DNA of 64,000 bases from Peribacillus sp. ACCC06369. Its GTDB lineage: Bacteria; Bacillota; Bacilli; Bacillales; DSM-1321. The stretch is taken from contig NZ_JAUCEN010000002.1 of the NCBI RefSeq assembly GCF_030348945.1, forward strand, positions 4,030,001 to 4,094,000, written 5' to 3'. The position numbers and the translations under genes are program-made. Positions within the stretch are counted from its first letter, which is position 1; every line of letters begins with the position of its first letter. Under the pieces are notes generated by a model, which did not search any database, was not told the origin of the DNA, and was given only the letters and a program-made list of their open reading frames with translations. Of this stretch, positions 57,445-64,000 are shown one piece after another.

Positions 57445-60400
57445 CTATATCATCAAGATTTCCCTGATATCCTCTTCTGTTAGTGCAGATGACGACTTTT
57501 CATCAGGGTCGATGATTTCTTCAATAAGGTGTCTCTTTTTCTCTTGCAGTTCATTCATTTTTTCTTCGATTGTGCCACGGGCAACAAGTTTGATGACCTG
57601 AACCACATTCTTCTGCCCCATTCGATGGGCACGGTCCGCAGCTTGTTCTTCAACTGCGGGATTCCACCAAAGGTCGTATAGAATGACTGTATCGGCCCCC
57701 GTAAGATTGAGACCCGTGCCGCCCGCTTTCAATGAAATGAGGAATATATCCCGTTCTCCTGCATTAAACCGATTGCAGATTTCCACACGTTCCTTTGATG
57801 GGGTTTGTCCATCCAAGTAGAAAAAGGGCTGTCCTTTAATAGCCAAATCCCTGCCGATAATTTGCAGCATTTTTGTAAATTGCGAGAAAATCAGCACCCG
57901 TCTTCCGGAAAGCTTCGATTCCTCAACAATTTGCATCAGCTGCTCATATTTTGCCGAGCTACCTTTATAACCGTCCACAAACAAGGCGGGGTGACAGCAA
58001 ATCTGCCGGAGTCGGGTCAGGCCAGCAAGGATCCTGATCCGATTTTTCCGGAGTGTATCCTTGTCCAGGTGTTTCAGTGTATCATGCCGCAGCTTCGCCA
58101 GATAGGCCGCGTACAGCTTCTTCTGATCAGGAAGCAGTTCCATCGATTCAAGCGACTCGATTTTTCCTGGAAGTTCCGCAAGCACATCCTCTTTCATTCT
58201 CCGCAGCAAAAATGGACGGATCCTACGTGAAATCTTCTTCCTTGAGAGGTTACTATACTCCTTTAACCCCATGAATAGTTCAGGGAATACCACGTGAAAA
58301 AGGGACCAGAGCTCTTCTAGTGAATTCTCGATGGGCGTACCGGTCAACGCGAAGCGATGGTCCGCTTTTATCTTCTTGGCCGCTCGTGCAGTTTGTGTCC
58401 CCGGGTTCTTAAAGGCCTGTGCCTCATCGAAAAACACCGTATGGAATTCCTCTTTTTCAAACAAGGTGATGTCCTTCCGGAGCAATGGATAAGAGGTGAT
58501 CACTACATCCACGTCCATTACTTCCTTAAGCAGCTTCGACCTTTCCGATTTGTGGCCATCCACGACGACGGCTTGTATTTCAGGAGCGAATTTAGTGAAT
58601 TCACTCAGCCAATTATAGGTTAATGATGATGGGCAGATAATAAGCGCAGGAACCCTTTTCTTCCTGATGTCAGGCAGCTCCGATAAAATGAACGTGATGC
58701 TTTGCAGTGTTTTTCCCAGTCCCATATCATCAGCAAGTATCCCGCCAAAACCGTATTGGGCAAGTATTTTCATCCATTTGTAGCCGTTTTTTTGATAATC
58801 GCGCAAGATCGGTCCCAGACTATTTGGCACCTCGAACTCCAAGGCACCCGGATTCCTGATGTTATCCAAAAACTGACGGAATGATTCCTCCATTGTGAAT
58901 GTCTGACTATCATTCACGGAATCAAGGAGTTGCAGCCCTTTTACGATTGGCATGTTCAGACTGCTTTCCAGGTTTTCATCCTGAACGGGAAGTGCATTCA
59001 GAAACCGATTGATTTCCTCGAACTCCCTTGTTTCAAGGGAAAGCAGCGATCCATTCCTTAAACGATAATACTTCCTTTTTTCTTCAAGCGCTGCTAAGAC
59101 CTCGCGAATTTGTTTATCGGGAATCGCATCCATTTCAAATTTGAATTCCAGCCAATCAGTCCGTTCTTTTTTGATTTTCACCCTAATGCGCGGTGCAGCA
59201 TTCCCACGGGAAATCCGGTTTCTTACAGCGGTCGTGGCATAGATTTGTACCAGCTTTTGAAGTTTCGGAACGATATGGTACAAAAACTCATACTCCAACT
59301 CTTCGTTATGCAAGACATAGCCGCCATCAGTCTTGGCAAACAGGCTATCCTCCATAAGCTTTAGTATCTCAGCTTCCTTCTCCACATCCCTTATGAGCAT
59401 GGAGACTGCCTTGGATTCCTGTTTTTCCAAAGGGTTGATCACGATATTTTCATAGTGGAATTCCAGCCCCGCAAGCAGCCTGTTTTTCACTCGATCCAAG
59501 AATAGCTTTGCAACCAGCGGTGTCTTCAAAAACAGTTCGGTGATGGACCTTGCTATACGGACTTCACCTAGTCTTTTCAAACCTGGCACCACTTTGTCGA
59601 GGAATAATTCCAGTTGGTCATGATGGATTGGAATTCGATTCATGCCCGAATTCTCCAGCATTTGCTTCAATTCTGAAAGGCGTTGGCAATCCTCGTTTTC
59701 GAGCTGAACCAAATTCCCTTCGAATAGAACCATTTTATATGCATTCATGACGATCATCTCATTCAACCCTTTAATATTCAGTTGATAACCCTTTCCCTCG
59801 CTTTGGGTAAAGTCAAACTGTAAAGGAAGCGGTCCGCTGGATAAACGAAAACCATTGAATGTATGGCTCCCATGGGATAGCTTTACCAATGGTGCTCTTT
59901 CAAGGATGGGTACAAGCCTTCGAAAAGAAGATGGAGGCAAAAGTAATAATTGATTATTCAATGTATATTCAGATTTATCCTTCAGGGCGTCAACATAGAC
60001 TTTTTCATCCGATACTACTGTAATGAGCTCCTGAAGCACGGAATCATTTTCATTCTGAAAACAATGCAATACCGGATCATATATAAATGCAAGGGAAACT
60101 TGGGCAGGCTTTCCTTCTTTAACTCGCTTCAGGAAATCCCGGACATTCGCCACATTGAAAGAACCGATTTTCATTTCCATTCCTAACATATATTGATCCG
60201 TGCCTATCCTTACAGGTTTACACGTAAATTCTGCATCAATCATCTTTCTTTTTTCAAAGTGGCGCTGATGAACGCTTTTGCGTACAGGCTGATTATTGAA
60301 AAGGGTCAGCAAGCCCTCTGACAATTTATCATTGGCTGAAGCATCAGAACGAGGTACATTTATCGTTCCATCTCGCTGATGGTCGTAAACCGACAGCAGG

Positions 60401-60654
60401 ACGGCTGCAATATGCTGGCAATCCCTTTGGAAGGAAGCTAGCGTAGGACAGCTGCATTTCGTCTGAAATCCGCCGACAGCATCCACTTCGATCTTGACAT
60501 GGAAGTCTTCCTTTCCTTTAACCGTTGCTTCACAACCATCAGGTCGGTAACTTTCAAATGTCACTTTATTGGCACGATGAAAAGCTTCCCCTCTTTTGAA
60601 GGAGACGGCCCCGCACATGTCTTTTATGATTTTTTGATTCAACTTGATATCCAA
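57445..60654 (-). CDS. ywqA: SNF2-family helicase with SWIM zinc finger (YwqA-like)
   Basis: 1069 residues. SWIM zinc finger (C67xC69, C79xH81: KCSCP ... DCQHI), a SNF2-associated domain to about 600, then the helicase core: ATP loop DDMGLGKT (642-649), DEAQ (motif II), GTPIENSLEELWSLF, and the second lobe with SQFTKMLQIIGRDL, DGQTPSKERV, LISLKAGGTGLNLTGADTVI and DRAHRMGQKN. It translocates on DNA to remodel protein complexes or RNA polymerase. B. subtilis YwqA is the likely equivalent. The gene stands alone. Confidence 0.92.
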   Translation of the reverse strand: MDIKLNQKIIKDMCGAVSFKRGEAFHRANKVTFESYRPDGCEATVKGKEDFHVKIEVDAVGGFQTKCSCPTLASFQRDCQHIAAVLLSVYDHQRDGTINVPRSDASANDKLSEGLLTLFNNQPVRKSVHQRHFEKRKMIDAEFTCKPVRIGTDQYMLGMEMKIGSFNVANVRDFLKRVKEGKPAQVSLAFIYDPVLHCFQNENDSVLQELITVVSDEKVYVDALKDKSEYTLNNQLLLLPPSSFRRLVPILERAPLVKLSHGSHTFNGFRLSSGPLPLQFDFTQSEGKGYQLNIKGLNEMIVMNAYKMVLFEGNLVQLENEDCQRLSELKQMLENSGMNRIPIHHDQLELFLDKVVPGLKRLGEVRIARSITELFLKTPLVAKLFLDRVKNRLLAGLEFHYENIVINPLEKQESKAVSMLIRDVEKEAEILKLMEDSLFAKTDGGYVLHNEELEYEFLYHIVPKLQKLVQIYATTAVRNRISRGNAAPRIRVKIKKERTDWLEFKFEMDAIPDKQIREVLAALEEKRKYYRLRNGSLLSLETREFEEINRFLNALPVQDENLESSLNMPIVKGLQLLDSVNDSQTFTMEESFRQFLDNIRNPGALEFEVPNSLGPILRDYQKNGYKWMKILAQYGFGGILADDMGLGKTLQSITFILSELPDIRKKRVPALIICPSSLTYNWLSEFTKFAPEIQAVVVDGHKSERSKLLKEVMDVDVVITSYPLLRKDITLFEKEEFHTVFFDEAQAFKNPGTQTARAAKKIKADHRFALTGTPIENSLEELWSLFHVVFPELFMGLKEYSNLSRKKISRRIRPFLLRRMKEDVLAELPGKIESLESMELLPDQKKLYAAYLAKLRHDTLKHLDKDTLRKNRIRILAGLTRLRQICCHPALFVDGYKGSSAKYEQLMQIVEESKLSGRRVLIFSQFTKMLQIIGRDLAIKGQPFFYLDGQTPSKERVEICNRFNAGERDIFLISLKAGGTGLNLTGADTVILYDLWWNPAVEEQAADRAHRMGQKNVVQVIKLVARGTIEEKMNELQEKKRHLIEEIIDPDEKSSSALTEEDIREILMI

Positions 60655-60761
60655 ATTGCCGTCCTCCTCCCGAGGTATTGTTGTTGAGTGATTTTACATT
60701 CCGCTGAAAAGTAAGCTCATTTTATCATCATACTATGAAATGGGTTTACGGGGTTGTAAAA

Positions 60762-60796
60762 AAGCAAAAAGACAAACTCCCATATTCGGAGTTCAT
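60762..60796 (-). terminator. Terminator of germinant operon 2
   Basis: GAACTCC GAATAT GGGAGTTTG then TCTTTTTG on the minus strand, behind the D gene. Confidence 0.75.
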
Positions 60797-60825
60797 CTCT
60801 ATTTCAGCAAGGGGAATTTGCACCA

Positions 60826-61056
60826 TCATTGTTGTCCTTTGGTATTGCCTTTCTTTTTTTTTCGATAAAAGAAGCTGAACACAAGGAATGCAAGAAGAAT
60901 GAGAAAAAGGATAAGTTCAGCGGGGTCCTTCACCAAAAATGGGTTAAAGGCATGCTTTATTGAATTATCCAAATCAAATCCCAATAATATATCCATACCT
61001 AAAGATATGACCACTAAAGGGGCTAGGATCAAAACTGTAATACCAAACATTTTCAT
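60826..61056 (-). CDS. Germinant receptor D subunit (small two-helix protein, operon 2)
   Basis: 76 residues with two membrane helices (about 4-24 and 45-65) joined by a hydrophilic loop and a basic tail RKKKKGNTKGQQ. Position as the last gene of an A-C-B operon, size and topology fit the D subunits known in some Bacillus receptors, which change how the receptor responds. Twenty bp behind the B gene, with a GGTGGAATTG ribosome site. Confidence 0.75.
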   Translation of the reverse strand: MKMFGITVLILAPLVVISLGMDILLGFDLDNSIKHAFNPFLVKDPAELILFLILLAFLVFSFFYRKKKKGNTKGQQ

Positions 61057-61075
61057 TTCTCATCAATTCCACCTT

Positions 61076-62194
61076 TTAGGAACTTTTTTTGGTGCTTGTC
61101 TTCCTTTTTTTTCGATTCTTAAAAAAGGCAATGATCAAGAGAAGCAACGGGATGATCACCTGAAATGGCAGATGGATGTAATTTGGTACGGCATCTAGCC
61201 CTTCATAGATATGTTCCGTATAGCTGCTTGCCATAATAATCGAAATCAATAAAATGACCATGCCAACAGGGTATGCAAGTCTGGAGGGCTGTTTAACATT
61301 GAAAACATTCGCCGTACCCGTTACCGCAACATAAGTAAATACACTTATCTTGATGAACCCGCCAATCATCAACAAAAACAAGAAGTACACATCGAGACGT
61401 TCAAGAAAGCCAGCGACCTCTATTGACTGAATGAGGGTAAGAAGAGGGTATTGCGAACGTGTCGTAAGGTCCACCCCAAGTACAGCAATATTCACAGCCA
61501 TTATTATCGCGAGAAAAATACCGCTTGTCGCCAAGCCCCCTATCCCAATTTTTTTCAGTCGCTGAGGTTCGTTCAAATAAGGAAAAATCATTAAAAACAC
61601 TATGATCTCGCCAAATGGAAAGAAAACGGTTTTAGTGAAACCCATTTTCATCATCTCTGTCCCGCTGATTTCAAAAATGGGTTTTAAGTTGTTTAAATGG
61701 ATCATGCCTGAAGCAATAATCAGAAGCATGAAGGTCATTAAAAGTAAATTCTCCAAGACAAAGAATAGTTCCCCCGTCCTCACCAATACTTCTATCCCTT
61801 TACGGACCGTATACACCACGACTAAAATGAATGCAGCGTTCGCAACAAATAACGGAATATGAGGATAGGCAAAAGTAAGCAGTGTATCTCCGAAATCCCT
61901 CAGCACCCTTGCAGCAAGATAGATGAAATAAAGGATGTATAGAAAAGCTACGATCCTGCCTAGAAAATTCCCCAATATATGTTTTACAAACTCTGTTAAC
62001 AGCTGCTCAGGGTAGTATCGACAAAGGCCATAATAAATGAAAAATAATAAAAATCCGCCTATCATCGCAATAAGGATGACTAGCCAAGCAGCCTGCTTGG
62101 CTTCACCTGCAAGCGGAACTAAAAGTGCACTGCCCATTTCAAACAGGAAAATAAGAACGAACAGCTGGTAACCGCTGATTTTTGCCTTTTCCAT
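61076..62194 (-). CDS. Germinant receptor B subunit (GerAB/GerKB family, operon 2)
   Basis: 372 residues, ten helices of the spore-germination B family: ISGYQLFVLIFLFEMGSALL, GRIVAFLYILYFIYLAARVL, GFTKTVFFPFGEIIVFLMIF. It is unlike the operon 1 B subunit in its loops, so the receptors may answer to different germinants. Basic tail KNRKKRKTSTKK. Starts 21 bp after the C gene. Confidence 0.92.
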   Translation of the reverse strand: MEKAKISGYQLFVLIFLFEMGSALLVPLAGEAKQAAWLVILIAMIGGFLLFFIYYGLCRYYPEQLLTEFVKHILGNFLGRIVAFLYILYFIYLAARVLRDFGDTLLTFAYPHIPLFVANAAFILVVVYTVRKGIEVLVRTGELFFVLENLLLMTFMLLIIASGMIHLNNLKPIFEISGTEMMKMGFTKTVFFPFGEIIVFLMIFPYLNEPQRLKKIGIGGLATSGIFLAIIMAVNIAVLGVDLTTRSQYPLLTLIQSIEVAGFLERLDVYFLFLLMIGGFIKISVFTYVAVTGTANVFNVKQPSRLAYPVGMVILLISIIMASSYTEHIYEGLDAVPNYIHLPFQVIIPLLLLIIAFFKNRKKRKTSTKKSS

Positions 62195-62215
62195 GAGGAT
62201 GCCACTTCCTTTCCA

Positions 62216-63439
62216 TTATTGATCTTTCTTTTTTAAATTTGAAAGAAATGGCTTATTACGTAATCCGGTACGGCGAATGAAAGTCTCTACCTGCACATCC
62301 ACTTCAAGCTTGGGAAAAGCATCATCATCCCAGTTCTTTTCGATTTTTTTCCATTCTTTCGGGTGGGATTCGTGCATGAGTTCACCAAAGCCAAAAATAT
62401 CGGATTTATTTTTTTGTGCACGGACGATCGCATCTTCCATCTCCTTCTTCAATTCTTTCGCTAACTTCTTTTCAATATCTATCAGAACATGCGTATCGGT
62501 TAGATTCACAGGAACATTCACCTCCCGGATATCTCCTTCTGCACGGACCTTTATCGATATTTTCGGTTTGCCGTTTACCAATTTTGCTCCGACGTTGGTT
62601 TTTTGGCGAATAACCGAATAGGTGACTGCGTCTTTTTTACCCTCCCAATCAATGTTTAAATGGGTATTTTCAATCCTATCCAATACCCACATTGACCCTA
62701 TTGCCTTAGCGCCATCCAGCCAGTCAATCAATTTGCCATCTTTAAAAACACCTATCCCTACTGCATTAGGGTTTGCCTCAATATCAGAGGACATGGTATT
62801 CTCCATTTTATCTTCTTTACCTGTGTTTCCTTTCACGGTAAAACCACTTATTATCGGTTCTTTTCCGGTACTAAGCAGATTCTTGATCACTTCTTGGAGA
62901 TTGATGCTAATATTTTTCCCCTGGGTTTTTTCAGTGGTTTCAATCGTTTTAATGACTTTCTCAGCAGATACCTTATCGATTGCGGTTAACGTTTCGACAA
63001 TATCCCTTGCTTTCACACCCCGGGCAATCACCACCCTCGTAGTTGCCCTGAATTCCGGTGAGCGCTCAAATGCGTCGAAAATATCGTTGAGGCCCTCTTC
63101 TTTTGCTAGTTCCTCACCTATGACAATCAGATTGGCATGGGCAAAATACATATCTCGCGAGATTTTAGTTGAAGCGATATTATCCAGTTCAAGCACATTG
63201 TTTCCGGTGGCCCTATAAATGGATATCGGTGGATTTGTTCCGCCGCCGCCCTGAAGAGCTCCCGCTACATTGCTTGGATTAATGATTTGGAAAGTTCCCA
63301 CTAACTTTCCTTCTTTATTTCTGTCGAGTCCAACCGCCGAGACAATGGCCATTTCGTTTAACTCTGTTTTATCCCAACAACCGGTGGTGAATGTGGTACA
63401 GATCAACATCAAGAAAAGAATTAGCTTTTTACGATTCAT
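62216..63439 (-). CDS. Germinant receptor C subunit, lipoprotein (GerAC family, operon 2)
   Basis: 407 residues. A lipobox in CTTFTTGCWDKTELNEM marks the acylated Cys, and LNEMAIVSAVGLDRN begins the Ger(x)C domain; VRAEGDIREVNVPVNLTDTH lies in the C-terminal part. The ATG at 63439 after AAAAAAGGTGAAGGCA is preferred to the GTG nine bases upstream. It overlaps the A gene end by 11 bp. Confidence 0.92.
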   Translation of the reverse strand: MNRKKLILFLMLICTTFTTGCWDKTELNEMAIVSAVGLDRNKEGKLVGTFQIINPSNVAGALQGGGGTNPPISIYRATGNNVLELDNIASTKISRDMYFAHANLIVIGEELAKEEGLNDIFDAFERSPEFRATTRVVIARGVKARDIVETLTAIDKVSAEKVIKTIETTEKTQGKNISINLQEVIKNLLSTGKEPIISGFTVKGNTGKEDKMENTMSSDIEANPNAVGIGVFKDGKLIDWLDGAKAIGSMWVLDRIENTHLNIDWEGKKDAVTYSVIRQKTNVGAKLVNGKPKISIKVRAEGDIREVNVPVNLTDTHVLIDIEKKLAKELKKEMEDAIVRAQKNKSDIFGFGELMHESHPKEWKKIEKNWDDDAFPKLEVDVQVETFIRRTGLRNKPFLSNLKKKDQ

Positions 63440-64000
63440 TGCCTTCACCTTTTTTCTCGTCAGCAGTTTTCATTCCACGCGATTCAGGAGGCAGGGGTCT
63501 TTGATTTTCGCCTTCCCTTATCAGGTTATTTTCGTTGGATAATAATTTTGGCCTTTCCTTAAAGGCCCACATAGGTCTTCTGAAAAATGTGTCACCTAAC
63601 CCTTCCGGATTCAGAGGGGCGAGCGGTGACATATAAGGAACACCGAATGAACGGAGGCTGCATAAATGGACAATGAGCACGATAAAGGCCAAAATCATGC
63701 CATAAAAACCTAAAGCGCCGGCACAAATGATGAATCCGAACCGCACAATGCGGGCAGAAATCGCTATGGCATAAGAAGGGGTTGCAAAACTGGCAATCGC
63801 CGTGATCGAGACGATGATGACCATTGCCGGCGATACGATACCAGCCTGGACAGCCGCCTGCCCGATGACCAATGCTCCGACAATGGACATCGTCGAACCA
63901 ACAGCCTTTGGCATCCGAAGACTTGCTTCCCTTAATATTTCAAAGGTCATTTCCATGAGAAGCGCTTCAATGACGGCGGGTAAAGGAACCGTTTCCCTTT
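63429..64000 (-). CDS. Germinant receptor A subunit, C-terminal part (runs off right edge, operon 2)
   Basis: The visible 190 residues (LPAVIEALLMEMTFEILREA, LRMPKAVGSTMSIVGALVIG, and SFGVPYMSPLAP) are the membrane domain of a GerAA/GerKA-type A subunit. The final 55 residues form a polar cytoplasmic tail (RPKLLSNENNLIREG...EKKGEGNES). The N-terminal half is outside the window. First visible gene of the A-C-B-D operon. Confidence 0.92.
   Translation of the reverse strand, partial: RETVPLPAVIEALLMEMTFEILREASLRMPKAVGSTMSIVGALVIGQAAVQAGIVSPAMVIIVSITAIASFATPSYAIAISARIVRFGFIICAGALGFYGMILAFIVLIVHLCSLRSFGVPYMSPLAPLNPEGLGDTFFRRPMWAFKERPKLLSNENNLIREGENQRPLPPESRGMKTADEKKGEGNES

Noticed and set aside
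62622-63218. 198-codon frame antisense to the operon 2 C subunit
   Set aside because: Antisense shadow without start signals.

Overview
The window looks like chromosome of an aerobic, endospore-forming Bacillaceae species. It is closest in flavour to the Peribacillus simplex/frigoritolerans group or a near relative. The evidence is moderately AT-rich DNA, strong AGGAGG-type ribosome sites with many TTG starts, AbrB, Cse60, two spore-germinant receptor operons, Bacillus-type riboswitches (guanine, preQ1 twice, guanidine-I), and locally conserved B. subtilis gene groups (ytgP-ytzG, ytcD/ytbD/ytbE, queCDE, ykkCD). The species is inferred; no rRNA gene is present.

Layout. 0-4.5 kb: divergent PucR-type regulator and alanine-dehydrogenase-like gene, an amino-acid permease, then a truncated phosphonatase (phnX) abutting a GC-rich repeat. 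4.5-10.7 kb: small regulators, an rRNA pseudouridine synthase, lipid II flippase, flavoprotein YtfP, and an alkyltransferase-like/MEDS pair. 10.9-19 kb: stress-type SDR, Cse60, tartrate dehydrogenase, a rhodanese coupled to a tiny zinc-finger protein, NamA with a divergent MarR, and ytbE-ytbD with the divergent HxlR regulator ytcD. 19-25 kb: CAP-domain protein, a nucleoside transporter behind a guanine riboswitch, DUF421, carboxylesterase, PadR. 25.1-26.3 kb: a large noncoding array of about 20-bp units. 26.3-33.4 kb: queuosine-precursor transporter and queCDE, each behind a preQ1-I riboswitch; between them SRPBCC proteins, an HD hydrolase, a TetR gene with paired operators and a broken DUF4260 gene. 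33.5-35.2 kb: a frameshifted chemoreceptor. 36.6-43.4 kb: a capBCADE-type poly-gamma-glutamate locus followed by a PGA hydrolase gene and a convergent LysM/NlpC-P60 gene. 43.8-48.8 kb: IscA-like protein, MFS efflux with a leader terminator, SRPBCC, GNAT, BstA/YfiT. 49-52.8 kb: germinant receptor operon (B-A-C), followed at once by a second array (52.8-53.25 kb) built on the same core motif as the first. 53.4-64 kb: GNAT, AbrB, EmrE-type exporter, a tyrosinase fragment, guanidine riboswitch-ykkCD, a SNF2 helicase, and a second germinant receptor operon (A-C-B-D) running off the right edge.

The least explained content is the two arrays. Both are built from a 20-21-bp unit around ACTCGTGAATT, in opposite orientation about 27 kb apart, with no coding logic, no CRISPR-like spacers and no match to a repeat family known to me. 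The window also holds an unusual amount of gene decay: phnX, an ArsR gene, DUF4260, the chemoreceptor, tyrosinase, and possibly a second chemoreceptor tail. It also holds several small genes of 44-56 codons that are easy to miss. All start choices, hairpins and family calls were made by eye.
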